NCBI RefSeq assembly: GCF_017696205.1 | Contig: NZ_JAAORD010000001.1 | Coordinates: 992,001 to 1,056,000, forward strand | DNA: 64,000 bases | Source: Prochlorococcus marinus XMU1402 | Lineage (GTDB): Bacteria > Cyanobacteriota > Cyanobacteriia > PCC-6307 > Cyanobiaceae | Direction: 5' to 3' | Shown here: one piece after another, positions 1 through 8,948 of the stretch | Numbering within the stretch: the first letter of the stretch is position 1 | Layout of the letters: the number at the start of each line of letters is the position of its first letter | Translations under genes and position numbers: made by a program | Notes under the pieces: model-generated | What the model was told of the DNA's origin: nothing | Database searches by the model: none | What the model saw: the letters and a program-made list of their open reading frames with translations, nothing else

Positions 1-207
1 GAATTTTTTCTTTAGACCTCTAATATCAACTTCATTTTTTAGAGGCCAATATATAGCTAAATAACCAATATTTTTATATCCCTTAACAAATGAATCAATA
101 TATAATCTTACATTCTTTTCTACATTTTCTCTTTGATCAAGAGATATCCCATCTCTTAGTTTTCTAAACGTATCCCTCTCCAATTTCTTATTTTCAAAGA
201 TCGTCAT
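1..207 (-). CDS. 5-formyltetrahydrofolate cyclo-ligase, N-terminal part (truncated by window edge)
   Basis: This is the first 69 codons of a minus-strand gene whose ATG is at 205-207; the rest lies outside the window. The visible part contains a basic helical start (LRDGISLDQRE) followed by YLAIYWPLKNEVDIRGL, which matches the N-terminal pattern of the 5-FTHF cyclo-ligase family (ATP-dependent conversion of 5-formyl-THF to 5,10-methenyl-THF in the cytoplasm). The start is 8 bases downstream of the ruvC stop, so the two genes are probably co-transcribed. The catalytic C-terminal half cannot be seen, so the call rests on the N-terminal motif only. Confidence 0.7.
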   Translation of the reverse strand, partial: MTIFENKKLERDTFRKLRDGISLDQRENVEKNVRLYIDSFVKGYKNIGYLAIYWPLKNEVDIRGLKKKF

Positions 208-215
208 TTAAATTC

Positions 216-689
216 TCAGTTAAAGCCTTCCTCATTTAGTTTTGTGAGTGCTATTGCCAATGCATCTGCTGAATCATCAGGTTTTGGAGGTTTGTTAAGA
301 TCTAAGTCATACATAACAGCATCAAGAATATCTTTCTTAGATGCCTTTCCAGACCCAGCAATTGTTAATTTTATCTGCGCAGGTGAATACTCACTAACAT
401 GAATTTTTTTAGAGGCCAATACCATCATAATCACGCCTCTCGCCTGCACCACACTAATGGTAGTGCTTGACTTGTAAAAGAAAAATTTTTCTACTGCCGC
501 TGCAGTTGGGTTCCAATGATTTATTAATTCATTAAGATCTTGGAATATCTCATAAAGTCTATGTTCTTCTTTTTTATCTTTACATGTCTCAATAACGCCG
601 CAATCTAATAATATCTTTCTTTCATTTTCTATCTCAATTATTCCATAACCAACTCTAGCTAATCCGGGGTCAATCCCAATTATTCTCAC
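216..689 (-). CDS. ruvC: Holliday junction endonuclease RuvC
   Basis: RuvC is the dimeric Mg-dependent nuclease that resolves Holliday junctions after RuvAB branch migration. The 157-residue product opens with [16 protein letters not shown], which carries the first catalytic Asp (D7). The second acidic residue is E67 in AAAVEKFFF, and the C-terminal pair lies in [12 protein letters not shown] at about D139 and D142, so all four active-site acids are present. It is slightly shorter than the E. coli protein (173 aa), mainly at the C-terminus. It lies 5 bases after chlI and 8 bases before the folate cyclo-ligase gene, in one minus-strand run. Confidence 0.95.
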   Translation of the reverse strand: MRIIGIDPGLARVGYGIIEIENERKILLDCGVIETCKDKKEEHRLYEIFQDLNELINHWNPTAAAVEKFFFYKSSTTISVVQARGVIMMVLASKKIHVSEYSPAQIKLTIAGSGKASKKDILDAVMYDLDLNKPPKPDDSADALAIALTKLNEEGFN

Positions 690-694
690 TGTTA

Positions 695-1783
695 TTAAGC
701 TTCAGCAGCCAATTGAAATTTTGAAAGATTTTCTTTTTCATCTAAATCAAATACTTTACAAAAAGCTTGAATAACTCTTTCACCTGAATCAACTTGTTCT
801 AAGGGGTCTTTTCTAAGCCTATGTCTTAAAGAACAAGAAATAACCCTTGCTATATCATCTTCTTGCACTTCAGTTCTGCCCTCAAATGCTGCAATTGCCC
901 TTGCTGATCGATTCGTAACAATATCTCCACGTAAACCATCCACATCTAGTTCTCCGCAGATTGCAGAAATATTCAATCTTAAGTCATCGTCCATTTGAAC
1001 AGAATTTAATATTTCTTGTGCTTTAATAACTTTTTGTTGAAGTTCATCCTGTTGTTTCTCAACACTCAATGAAAACTCATCAGGATTATCATCAAAAGAA
1101 GTTCTTTGATCAACTACTTGAACTCTTAATTCAGCATCTCTAACTGTCTTAACTTCAACACTCATTCCAAATCTATCCAATAGTTGAGGCCTTAATTCAC
1201 CTTCTTCTGGATTTCCTGAACCAATAAGGACAAACCTCGCAGGATGTCGAACTGATACCCCCTCTCTTTCAACTGTATTCCATCCGGAAGCGGCCGAATC
1301 TAAAAGTACATCAACTAAATGATCATCAAGTAAATTCACTTCATCAACGTATAATAAACCCCTATTAGCTTTTGCTAATAGACCTGGTTCGAATGCCTTG
1401 ACACCTTCGCTCAAAGCCTTCTCTATATCAATGGTTCCACAAAGCCTGTCTTCAGTAGCACCCAAAGGCAAGTCAACCATAGGTACTTGTTTTTGAGTAC
1501 TCTCTAGATTCTCTCCTTGAGTAATTTTCTCCAAAACTTCTTTACTTTGTAAGTCAGGATCAACTAGTGAACTATTATATGGATCGTCTTTAACAACATC
1601 GATTTCAGGCAACAAATCAGCTAAGGCTCTAATAGTAGTGGACTTTCCAGTCCCTCTATCACCCATTATCATCACTCCTCCAATTCTTGGATCAATAACA
1701 TTTAACAAGAGAGCCAATTTCATTTCTTCTTGACCAATTACTGCTGTAAAAGGAAAAACTCTTCTTTTCTTTGTTGTAGGCAC
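695..1783 (-). CDS. chlI: Magnesium chelatase AAA+ subunit ChlI
   Basis: ChlI is the ATPase of the ChlI-ChlD-ChlH magnesium chelatase, which inserts Mg into protoporphyrin IX as the first committed step of chlorophyll synthesis. The 362-residue protein has a Walker A motif GDRGTGKST at residues 41-49, a Walker B region [10 protein letters not shown] near 143-152, and the family sequences [10 protein letters not shown] and [24 protein letters not shown]. The length is typical for ChlI. The ATG at 1781-1783 gives [18 protein letters not shown], the normal start of cyanobacterial ChlI. About 117 bp separate it from the upstream SpoU gene, so it may have its own promoter. Confidence 0.97.
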   Translation of the reverse strand: MPTTKKRRVFPFTAVIGQEEMKLALLLNVIDPRIGGVMIMGDRGTGKSTTIRALADLLPEIDVVKDDPYNSSLVDPDLQSKEVLEKITQGENLESTQKQVPMVDLPLGATEDRLCGTIDIEKALSEGVKAFEPGLLAKANRGLLYVDEVNLLDDHLVDVLLDSAASGWNTVEREGVSVRHPARFVLIGSGNPEEGELRPQLLDRFGMSVEVKTVRDAELRVQVVDQRTSFDDNPDEFSLSVEKQQDELQQKVIKAQEILNSVQMDDDLRLNISAICGELDVDGLRGDIVTNRSARAIAAFEGRTEVQEDDIARVISCSLRHRLRKDPLEQVDSGERVIQAFCKVFDLDEKENLSKFQLAAEA

Positions 1784-1900
1784 AGTTTTAGTTTTCTTAA
1801 ATATTCAAATAATCAATAGATGCTACTTCAGAAAATGTTTTTAGTAAATATCCCTATCAAATTAAAACAAGAAGTGAATAATAACTAATCAAATTTTTAC

Positions 1901-2653
1901 TTACTTATTTTTTTTTGAATTGTTCAAAAACCAGTTTATTTGATGGACAATTCCTCGTAAAACATTTATTTCATGCATTGATGTATTTGCCCTCAAAATA
2001 AAATTCTTAAATTTACTAATTTTTGCCTTGGAGGTATGTTCTAAGAGATATCCAACTCGCAAAAGCATTTCCTCTAATTCCACAAATGTATCATGTACTT
2101 CATTCGATGATGCTAAGTTAAAAACTTTTAATTCATTATTTAAATTCTTTTTAGAAGACTTATTTAATTCATACAGAACTATTGAAACAGCGTGAGAAAG
2201 ATTTAATGATGGATTTTTCTGAGAAGTTGGAATATTAAAAGTTTTATTTGCTAGAAGCAACTCACTGTTAGTTAAACCTCTATCTTCTCTTCCAAATATT
2301 ATTGCTAAAGTATTAATCTTCTTAAAGGATAAAGTCCAATCAAAAATATCATCAGAAGATACAAAAAATGAATCTTTATTTACATCAATCCTTCCACAAG
2401 ATGCTAGAACCAAATCACAATCAAAAATTGCTTTTTGAAGATCATCAAAAACCTTACAATGTTTAATAAATTTTTGACCTTTAAGAGCCATTTTTTTTGC
2501 TTCTAAAGAAAATATGTCGCATTTAGGAGAAACAATTCTTAATTCATCAACTTCAAAATTACTGCATAATCTAGCAACGCTACCTACATTTAAAGGGCCA
2601 TTTGGTTCAACTAAAATTACCTTTAAATTAGAAAAATTTTTTCCCAAAATCAT
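1901..2653 (-). CDS. SpoU/TrmH-family RNA 2'-O-methyltransferase, TrmJ-like
   Basis: This is a SPOUT-fold methyltransferase that probably 2'-O-methylates a tRNA or rRNA ribose using SAM. The three family motifs are visible in order: LNVGSVARLC (21-30), IFGREDRGLTNSEL (119-132) and SLNLSHAVSIVLYEL (149-163), which form the knotted SAM site. The 250-residue length and a helical C-terminal tail resemble TrmJ (tRNA position 32), but the substrate cannot be fixed from sequence. The start codon overlaps the stop of cytM by 4 bases, which implies translational coupling to that gene. Confidence 0.85.
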   Translation of the reverse strand: MILGKNFSNLKVILVEPNGPLNVGSVARLCSNFEVDELRIVSPKCDIFSLEAKKMALKGQKFIKHCKVFDDLQKAIFDCDLVLASCGRIDVNKDSFFVSSDDIFDWTLSFKKINTLAIIFGREDRGLTNSELLLANKTFNIPTSQKNPSLNLSHAVSIVLYELNKSSKKNLNNELKVFNLASSNEVHDTFVELEEMLLRVGYLLEHTSKAKISKFKNFILRANTSMHEINVLRGIVHQINWFLNNSKKNK

Positions 2654-3036
2654 TCAAGACTATGAAGATATTTTAATAAATTTGACATATTTACAGGATC
2701 AATTTCAAAACTTGGCATAGGAGGAGTCAGGCCTCCAGTAACTTGTTTAATTATCTCTTTATCATTCAAACGTTGAGTTATTGAGTGTAAGTCTGGGCCC
2801 ACTAATCCTCTTGCTGTAATTCCATGACATCCAACACAATTTATCTTAAAAAGAGCATCTCCCTCCTCAGCAGAGCCATTAAACTCAAGAGTTTCAATAA
2901 TATACTTGTTATTTTCATGATGATTTACGAAAAATATTGCTAAACAAATTAATAAAACTCCAAATAAAACAAAAAATATTTTTAAGAACTCTCTTTTAAA
3001 GTCCCTTTCTGCTGCAGTTGATGAAGATGTTGACAC
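2650..3036 (-). CDS. cytM: Cytochrome cM
   Basis: This is a small membrane-anchored or exported c-type cytochrome of cyanobacteria. The 128-residue protein has a cytoplasmic N-terminus, a hydrophobic segment at about 19-37, and one class I haem domain: the covalent haem motif CVGCH at 67-71 and a probable axial Met at 107 in TPPMPSF. CytM has been proposed to carry electrons near the thylakoid or plasma membrane and to influence respiration and heterotrophic growth; its exact role is unsettled. Its stop overlaps the SpoU-family gene start (2650-2653), and it is divergent from petG with only 55 bp between the start codons. Confidence 0.9.
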   Translation of the reverse strand: MSTSSSTAAERDFKREFLKIFFVLFGVLLICLAIFFVNHHENNKYIIETLEFNGSAEEGDALFKINCVGCHGITARGLVGPDLHSITQRLNDKEIIKQVTGGLTPPMPSFEIDPVNMSNLLKYLHSLE

Positions 3037-3091
3037 AAAAAATAGTCTCTATGTAACAATTGTGAGTAATAAATTTAAAAAAGGCAAAAAA

Positions 3092-3211
3092 ATGATCGAG
3101 CCTCTTCTATGTGGAATTGTTTTAGGTTTAGTTCCAATAACTCTTCTTGGATTATTCGTAAGTGCATGGAATCAATACAGAAGAGGTTCAGGGATGTTGG
3201 ACATTGATTAA
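3092..3211 (+). CDS. petG: Cytochrome b6f complex subunit V, PetG
   Basis: A 39-codon gene. The product begins [20 protein letters not shown] and continues as one transmembrane helix followed by a basic WNQYRRG segment, which is the typical layout of PetG (37-39 aa), a small subunit needed for assembly and stability of the cytochrome b6f complex. A weak purine-rich ribosome site (AAGG) lies about 9 bases before the ATG. The last 24 bases, including the stop at 3209-3211, overlap the 3' end of rsmD on the other strand. A minus-strand ORF across the same bases (3075-3260) is its shadow. Confidence 0.93.
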   Translation: MIEPLLCGIVLGLVPITLLGLFVSAWNQYRRGSGMLDID

Positions 3212-3787
3212 AAATGTTAATCTTGACTGCCCATAATTTCTTACATCTATAGTTTCCCACAAAGTACTTTTTTTAATAAATAGATTTTGAGAATGTTCAC
3301 AAATAACTGTTGAATCTTTTTTTAAAAGATTACAATTAAATAATTGATTTAAAACTAATTCATGGAAATCCACATCGTATGGAGGATCTAGATAAACAAA
3401 ATCGAATTTTAATTTATTTAAATCCATATTTCTAGTTGATAAGTTTCTCTCATAATCAGGTTTTGTCCATTTCAAAACGTCTTTACAAATAACTTCGATA
3501 TCATTTTTCCTATTCCCTATATTCTCCAACGAGAGTAAATTTTCTAAACAAATTTTTGAGTTGATTTTGTTTTTTTCAATTGCAATGATTTTTCTTGCCC
3601 CGTGATTATAAGCTTCACAAGATATAGCACCTGTTCCACTAAATAAATCTAACCAGTTACTATTTTCAACTCTTTTGTTCAATATATTAAATATGGCCTC
3701 TCTCACTCTCAAAGTTGTAGGTCTAGTATAAGAATTATTTGGACTTTGTAGTTTTTTACCGCCTATTAATCTTAAGTTAGTTTTCAT
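3188..3787 (-). CDS. rsmD: 16S rRNA (guanine966-N2)-methyltransferase RsmD
   Basis: RsmD methylates the exocyclic amine of G966 of 16S rRNA using SAM. The 199-residue protein shows the family start RLIGGKKL, the segment [15 protein letters not shown] (22-36), SAM motif [20 protein letters not shown] (46-64) and the catalytic DPPY at 134-137. The C-terminal RNYGQSRL is also typical. The length is normal. It ends inside petG on the opposite strand (24 bp overlap) and follows hisH by 13 bases. Confidence 0.9.
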   Translation of the reverse strand: MKTNLRLIGGKKLQSPNNSYTRPTTLRVREAIFNILNKRVENSNWLDLFSGTGAISCEAYNHGARKIIAIEKNKINSKICLENLLSLENIGNRKNDIEVICKDVLKWTKPDYERNLSTRNMDLNKLKFDFVYLDPPYDVDFHELVLNQLFNCNLLKKDSTVICEHSQNLFIKKSTLWETIDVRNYGQSRLTFLINVQHP

Positions 3788-3800
3788 CCCTAAGAATCTG

Positions 3801-4418
3801 TTATTGAATATTACTCAGCCATCTTCTCAAAAGTTTTTCTCCGGTTTTCCCAGATTTTTCCGGATGAAATTGACAGGCCAATAAATTTTCATTTTCAATC
3901 ATTGCAGTTAATTTTTCAGAGCCATAATCAACCTGAGCTGCAATAATATTTAAGTTATCTGGGATTGCATGATAGGAATGTACAAAATAGACCCAATTAT
4001 TTAATTCTTCAAACCCAAATAAAGTATTTTTCTTGGTAGGTAAAAGTTGGCACCAACCCATGTGTGGGATTCTTTGGTTACTAATATTTGGTATTTTTTG
4101 TATTTTTCCTTTTAAAATTCCCAGCCCTTCAACTTTTCCTTCATCACTAGATTCAAAAAGGAGTTGGAGACCTAAACATATACCAAAAAAGGATTTCCCA
4201 CTTTTAATCCAATTTTTCAGATCAGTAACCAAATCAGTATTTATCAGATTATTCATCGCTGGATCAAATGCTCCAACTCCGGGAAGTATTATCGCCTTAC
4301 AAAGCTTAGAATCATTAAAGTTTTTAATTAATATAATTTCTTCTCCAAGACTTTCTAGAGATTTAGTTACAGAATGAATATTACCCATTCCATAGTCTAT
4401 TAGTCCAATTTTATGCAA
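3801..4418 (-). CDS. hisH: Imidazole glycerol phosphate synthase glutaminase subunit HisH
   Basis: HisH hydrolyses glutamine and channels ammonia to HisF, forming IGP and AICAR in histidine synthesis. The 205-residue class I glutaminase has the nucleophile elbow GICLGLQLLFES with C81, and the His-Glu pair in CQFHPEKSG at H185 and E187, so the triad is complete. The oxyanion segment PGVGAF (46-51) is also present. hisF is not in this window. The gene sits 11 bases after trxA and 13 bases before rsmD in a minus-strand run. Confidence 0.96.
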   Translation of the reverse strand: MHKIGLIDYGMGNIHSVTKSLESLGEEIILIKNFNDSKLCKAIILPGVGAFDPAMNNLINTDLVTDLKNWIKSGKSFFGICLGLQLLFESSDEGKVEGLGILKGKIQKIPNISNQRIPHMGWCQLLPTKKNTLFGFEELNNWVYFVHSYHAIPDNLNIIAAQVDYGSEKLTAMIENENLLACQFHPEKSGKTGEKLLRRWLSNIQ

Positions 4419-4429
4419 AGCTTTTAAAT

Positions 4430-4753
4430 TTATAAATGCTTAGTTAAAGTGCTCGAAAGAGTTGCTTTTGGCACAGCCCCAACAACGGTATCAACCTTTT
4501 GACCTCCTTTAAAGATCATTAATGTAGGAATACTTCTTATTCCGTATTGACTGGCTACATTTGGATTTTCATCTGTATTTAATTTAAAAACTTTAATTTT
4601 CCCTTCAAAGTCTTTTGAGATTTCTTCTACAACCGGAGCGACCATCCTACATGGACCGCACCATGGTGCCCAAAAATCAACCAATACTGGTAGATCACTT
4701 TGCAGTACATCCTTGTCAAATGAAGAATCAGTTACGGCTGGAGCTGATGACAT
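4430..4753 (-). CDS. trxA: Thioredoxin (m-type)
   Basis: The 107-residue protein is a single thioredoxin fold with the canonical active site WCGPC at 31-35 and the cis-proline segment [10 protein letters not shown]. It carries reducing power from ferredoxin- or NADPH-thioredoxin reductase to Calvin-cycle enzymes, peroxiredoxins and others in the cytoplasm. The Yfr1 small RNA gene lies directly upstream on the same strand and guaB3 beyond it, which is the classic picocyanobacterial arrangement. hisH follows after 11 bases. Confidence 0.97.
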   Translation of the reverse strand: MSSAPAVTDSSFDKDVLQSDLPVLVDFWAPWCGPCRMVAPVVEEISKDFEGKIKVFKLNTDENPNVASQYGIRSIPTLMIFKGGQKVDTVVGAVPKATLSSTLTKHL

Positions 4754-4844
4754 AATTTAAGTATTCCTTTTTGAAAATTTAGCAGGCAATTCTTTTAAGT
4801 GATGATTTCATTACAGATTAAATAATATAAGTAACAAAATATCT

Positions 4845-4899
4845 AAAAAAGCCCGATTAATCGGGCGATTTAGTGTGTGAGGAGTATGGGGTTTCCCCC
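4845..4899 (-). ncRNA. yfr1: Yfr1 small regulatory RNA
   Basis: Read on the minus strand, this stretch has a short 5' hairpin GGGG-GAAA-CCCC, then the single-stranded core ACTCCTCACAC, then a perfect 16-nt palindrome GCCCGATTAATCGGGC (4851-4866) followed by six T, an intrinsic terminator. The ACUCCUCACAC core between two hairpins defines Yfr1, an approximately 55-65 nt RNA conserved across cyanobacteria. The position between guaB3 and trxA is also the one known in Prochlorococcus. Published work on MED4 reports repression of outer-membrane protein mRNAs by base pairing. The exact 5' end here is inferred. Confidence 0.93.
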
Positions 4900-4902
4900 A
4901 TT

Positions 4903-4913
4903 ATTTCATAATA
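4903..4913 (-). promoter_or_regulatory. Probable -10 region of the Yfr1 promoter
   Basis: On the minus strand TATTATGAAAT sits just upstream of the G-run where Yfr1 should start (about 4899). The spacing of 7-12 bases fits a sigma70-type -10 box. No clear -35 box is seen, which is common for cyanobacterial promoters of this type. This is inferred from position and composition only. Confidence 0.5.
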
Positions 4914-4983
4914 ACTCCTAATTAGAAAATTTTTCAAATTAATACTTAATTCACTAAGGATTTATAATTTTGCTCTAAGTGAA

Positions 4984-6147
4984 CTACTTACCCATCCCGA
5001 GCTGCTGAGCTTTTTGATAAACCTTACCTTCTGTAAGAAGTGATGGTGCGATAACTATTTCAACTTCTTGCATTTCTTTAATATTTTTTGCCCCAAGAGT
5101 ACTCATTGAGGTTCTTATGGCTCCTAATAAGTTATGTGTCCCATCATCAAGTAAGGCAGGACCTTTAATAATTCTTTCTAAGGATCCGGTAGAACCAACT
5201 TCAATTCTTGTGCCCCTTGGCAATATTGGACTTGGAGTAGCCATGCCCCAGTGAAATCCTTTACCTGGAGCGTTTGAGGATTTAGCTATTGGAGATCCAA
5301 TCATTACAGCATCTGCTCCACATGCCAAACATTTACAGATATCTCCACCAGTAACAATTCCTCCATCACCAATAATAGGAATATAATGACCACTTTCTTT
5401 AAAGTAATCATTTCTTGCCGCACTACAATCAGCAATTGCAGTTGCTTGAGGGATTCCAATTCCCAATACTCCTCTTGATGTACATGCCGCTCCAGGTCCT
5501 ATTCCAACCATCAATCCTGCAACTCCAGCATCCATGAGAAGTTTTGCAACTTCGTAAGTGACACAATTACCAGCTACAACTGGGACATTCATAGATTGAC
5601 AGAGATCTTTAATATTTAAAGTTTCCTTACCATCCATACCAAGATGTTCAGTCGAAACAACTGTTCCTTGAAGAAAAAATAAATCTATTTTGGAATTATT
5701 AAGTGTTTCTTTAAATTTAATGGCAGCTTGAGGAGTTCCACTAAAAGCTGCTATACCTCCTCTTTCTTTCACCTCATTTATTCTTTGTACAATCAATTCC
5801 TGCTTGACCGGTTCACTGTATATTTTCTGCATTAATGGAACAAAATCATTCTTCCCGACTGATGCTATTTGGTTTAATATTTCATCAGAGTTTTCATATC
5901 GTGTTTGTATGCCCTCCATATTTATAACCCCTAGGGAACCTAATTTTGTGAGCTCTACAGCTGTATTGACATCGACAACACTATCCATGGCACTAGCAAC
6001 GATCGGAACTTCTCTTTTGAAATCACCTATTGACCAAGAAGGATCAGTTAAATCGTAATCAAGTGTTCTATTACCCGGGACTAAAGCTATTTCATCGATG
6101 CCATAAGCACGCCTGACTTTTTTATTTAAACCAAGTTCAATATTCAC
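4984..6147 (-). CDS. guaB3: GuaB3-type IMP dehydrogenase-like protein
   Basis: This is an IMPDH/GMP reductase superfamily TIM barrel expected to act in guanine nucleotide synthesis (IMP to XMP with NAD). The 387-residue length and the lack of a CBS pair between the barrel halves place it with the cyanobacterial GuaB3 group and not with classical GuaB (about 490 aa). The catalytic loop GPGAACTSRGVLGIG carries C222. Other barrel motifs are PIVASAMDSV (48-57) and IIGDGGIVTGGDICKCLACG. It is the gene upstream of Yfr1 and trxA, and is divergent from gyrA. Whether it supplies the only IMPDH activity cannot be judged from this window. Confidence 0.9.
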   Translation of the reverse strand: MNIELGLNKKVRRAYGIDEIALVPGNRTLDYDLTDPSWSIGDFKREVPIVASAMDSVVDVNTAVELTKLGSLGVINMEGIQTRYENSDEILNQIASVGKNDFVPLMQKIYSEPVKQELIVQRINEVKERGGIAAFSGTPQAAIKFKETLNNSKIDLFFLQGTVVSTEHLGMDGKETLNIKDLCQSMNVPVVAGNCVTYEVAKLLMDAGVAGLMVGIGPGAACTSRGVLGIGIPQATAIADCSAARNDYFKESGHYIPIIGDGGIVTGGDICKCLACGADAVMIGSPIAKSSNAPGKGFHWGMATPSPILPRGTRIEVGSTGSLERIIKGPALLDDGTHNLLGAIRTSMSTLGAKNIKEMQEVEIVIAPSLLTEGKVYQKAQQLGMGK

Positions 6148-6326
6148 GGTAATTTTCTCTTATTTTGAATAAATTAACAACTAAAGGGGTAATAAGCCAA
6201 GGTTTATTCAAAAACAACAGGTTTTATTTTGATTTGTGTGTAAATGTGAGTATTTGGGAATTAAATAAATCTTTTTTTTTATTCATTATGACAATCAGCG
6301 ATTATCATTAAAGAAAGGATTTTTAT
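6148..6326. promoter_or_regulatory. Divergent promoter region guaB3/gyrA
   Basis: This 179-bp gap separates two divergent start codons, so it must contain both promoters. A good ribosome site AAAGGA at 6314-6319 lies seven bases before the gyrA ATG. The rest is AT-rich with no strong palindrome, and no small gene is evident. Confidence 0.6.
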
Positions 6327-8924
6327 ATGTCTGATATTTTAGATTCCGATAACTCAGGATTAAGTGAAGATAATGATCGAATTATTCAGACTGACTTAAG
6401 AAATGAGATGTCTCGCTCTTATTTAGAGTATGCAATGAGCGTCATCGTTGGTCGTGCTCTTCCAGATGCCAGAGATGGATTAAAACCTGTTCATAGAAGA
6501 ATTCTTTATGCAATGTATGAACTTGGTTTGACTAGCGGTAGACCATACAGAAAATGTGCAAGAGTTGTTGGAGAAGTACTTGGTAAATACCATCCGCATG
6601 GAGATACAGCAGTTTATGATGCTCTAGTCAGGATGGCTCAGGATTTCTCTATGAGGATGCCACTAATAGATGGTCATGGAAACTTTGGTTCTGTAGATAA
6701 CGACCCGCCAGCAGCAATGAGATATACAGAATCTCGTTTAAAGTCTCTTACAGATGAAAGTTTGCTAGAGGATATTGAATCTGAAACTGTTGATTTCGCC
6801 GATAATTTTGACGGTTCTCAACAGGAGCCAACAGTTTTACCGGCCAGAATCCCTCAACTACTTCTAAATGGATCATCGGGAATAGCAGTAGGAATGGCAA
6901 CTAATATTCCACCTCATAACTTAGGAGAATTAATTAATGGTCTTAAATCAATAATTAAAAATCCATCAATTGAAGATAGAGAACTTTTTGAAATAATTAA
7001 GGGTCCTGATTTTCCCACTGGTGGTCAAATATTAGGCAAAGATGGGATAAGAGAAACTTTCAAGACAGGGAGGGGTTCAATAACTATGAGAGGTGTAGCA
7101 AATATTGAGCAAATTAAATCCACTGGTAGGGCAGAGAAAGATGCAGTAATAATTACAGAGCTTCCGTTTCAAACTAATAAAGCTGCATTGATCGAAAGAA
7201 TTGCAGACTTGGTTAACGAAAAAAAATTAGAAGGTATTTCTGATATTAGAGATGAAAGTGATCGAGATGGAATGAGAATTGTTATTGAACTAAAAAGAGA
7301 TGCCTATCCACAAGTAGTTCTAAATAATTTGTTCAAGTTAACCCCTCTTCAAAATAACTTTAGTGCAAATATTCTAGCTTTAGTGAAAGGAGAGCCTACA
7401 ACACTTTCACTAAGAAAAATGTTAGATGTTTTTTTAGACTTCAGAGTGGAAACAATAAGGCGAAGAACGGGATTTTTATTAAAAAAGGCGGAAGAAAGAG
7501 ATCACATCGTAAAAGGTCTTTTGTTAGCATTGGAGGTTATGGATGAAATTATCAATCTAATAAGATCAGCAAAAGATACAGTTTCAGCAAGAGAAAAATT
7601 ACAAACTGATCATGAGTTATCTTCCACACAGGCAGAAGCAATCTTACAAATGCAATTAAGAAGATTAACAGCCCTAGAAGCAGATAAAATTAAAGGGGAA
7701 CATGATGAATTAACCAGAAAAATTAACGAATATCAGCAAATATTGAATAGTAAAGAGAGAATTTTTGAAATTATTCTTGAAGAACTTAATAAAATCGATG
7801 AGAGATTTTCCTCTCCAAGAAAAACAGAAATACTCGATTTAGGCGGTGGTCTAGATGATATTGATCTTATCGCTAATGACAGATCAGTAGTTTTATTAAC
7901 TGAAGCAGGTTATTTAAAAAGAATGCCTGTTAATGAATTCGAATCTACAAGTCGTGGGTCAAGAGGTAAAGCTGGAACAAAGAAACAAGAAGATGATGAA
8001 GTGAAATTATTTATAAGCTGTAACGATCATGATACTCTTTTGCTTTTTAGTGATAGAGGAGTATCTTATGCTCTTCCAGCATATAGAGTTCCCATGAGTA
8101 GCAGAACCGCCAAAGGTACACCATCTGTTCAACTTCTACCAATACCAAGAGAAGAAAAGATAACTTCACTTGTCGCAGTAGATTCTTTTGATAACGATTG
8201 TTATCTATTGATGCTAACGAAGGCTGGATTTATAAAAAGAACTTCACTTTCTGCTTTCTCAAAAATCAGATCAAATGGATTAATAGCTATAAATCTCGAG
8301 GATGGGGACGCTTTGACTTGGGTTAGATTATCAAAAGAAGGCGATAGTGTTTTGATTGGATCAAGAACAGGAATGGCGATTCATTTCAGATTAGATTTTA
8401 ATGAATTAAGGCCACTTGGCAGGACAGCAAGAGGGGTTAAATCAATGAACTTGAGAGAAGGAGACAATCTAGTTTCTATGGATGTTTTAACATCTAACTT
8501 GGTTGATCAATTGGCTAAAATTGATGATCTCACAGAAGATCTTGATGATAATGTTGAGGGAAACTTCTCAGATGGTCCATGGGTATTAATAGCCAGTTCA
8601 TTTGGACTAGGGAAGAGAGTACCTGTAGCTCAGTTTAGATTACAAAAAAGAGCAGGCATGGGTTTGAGAGCAATAAAATTTAGAATTAAAGATGATCAGC
8701 TTGTTTGTTTAAAGGTCCTTGGCGAGGGAGAAGAATTACTACTTGTGACCGAAAAAGGAGTAATAGTAAGAACAAACGCAGATAAAATCTCTCAGCAATC
8801 TAGGGCAGCTACAGGAGTAAAATTACAAAGATTAGACGACGGTGATCATTTATCTGAAGTGGTATTGGTACCCCATGAACAAATAGAGGGAAAAGACCAA
8901 CCTAGCTCAGTTGAACAAAATTAA
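6327..8924 (+). CDS. gyrA: DNA gyrase subunit A
   Basis: GyrA forms A2B2 gyrase with GyrB and introduces negative supercoils. The 865-residue product has the winged-helix/tower region with the catalytic tyrosine Y133 in AMRYTESRL, the quinolone-pocket segment [17 protein letters not shown] (89-105), and a C-terminal beta-pinwheel from about residue 530. The GyrA box is weakly conserved, reading SRGSRGKAG. An acidic stretch near 725-745 interrupts the pinwheel blades. The start is supported by an AAAGGA ribosome site. It is followed after 24 bases by the lycopene cyclase gene. Confidence 0.97.
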   Translation: MSDILDSDNSGLSEDNDRIIQTDLRNEMSRSYLEYAMSVIVGRALPDARDGLKPVHRRILYAMYELGLTSGRPYRKCARVVGEVLGKYHPHGDTAVYDALVRMAQDFSMRMPLIDGHGNFGSVDNDPPAAMRYTESRLKSLTDESLLEDIESETVDFADNFDGSQQEPTVLPARIPQLLLNGSSGIAVGMATNIPPHNLGELINGLKSIIKNPSIEDRELFEIIKGPDFPTGGQILGKDGIRETFKTGRGSITMRGVANIEQIKSTGRAEKDAVIITELPFQTNKAALIERIADLVNEKKLEGISDIRDESDRDGMRIVIELKRDAYPQVVLNNLFKLTPLQNNFSANILALVKGEPTTLSLRKMLDVFLDFRVETIRRRTGFLLKKAEERDHIVKGLLLALEVMDEIINLIRSAKDTVSAREKLQTDHELSSTQAEAILQMQLRRLTALEADKIKGEHDELTRKINEYQQILNSKERIFEIILEELNKIDERFSSPRKTEILDLGGGLDDIDLIANDRSVVLLTEAGYLKRMPVNEFESTSRGSRGKAGTKKQEDDEVKLFISCNDHDTLLLFSDRGVSYALPAYRVPMSSRTAKGTPSVQLLPIPREEKITSLVAVDSFDNDCYLLMLTKAGFIKRTSLSAFSKIRSNGLIAINLEDGDALTWVRLSKEGDSVLIGSRTGMAIHFRLDFNELRPLGRTARGVKSMNLREGDNLVSMDVLTSNLVDQLAKIDDLTEDLDDNVEGNFSDGPWVLIASSFGLGKRVPVAQFRLQKRAGMGLRAIKFRIKDDQLVCLKVLGEGEELLLVTEKGVIVRTNADKISQQSRAATGVKLQRLDDGDHLSEVVLVPHEQIEGKDQPSSVEQN

Positions 8925-8948
8925 AGGCCTTATGGTTAGCTAAATAAT

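Noticed and set aside
2514-2720. Plus-strand ORF of 68 codons
   Set aside because: It lies opposite the SpoU-family gene and the cytM end and shows no recognisable protein features; it is a shadow frame.
3075-3260. Minus-strand ORF of 61 codons opposite petG
   Set aside because: PetG on the plus strand is recognisable and the minus frame has no family features; it also overlaps rsmD in another frame.
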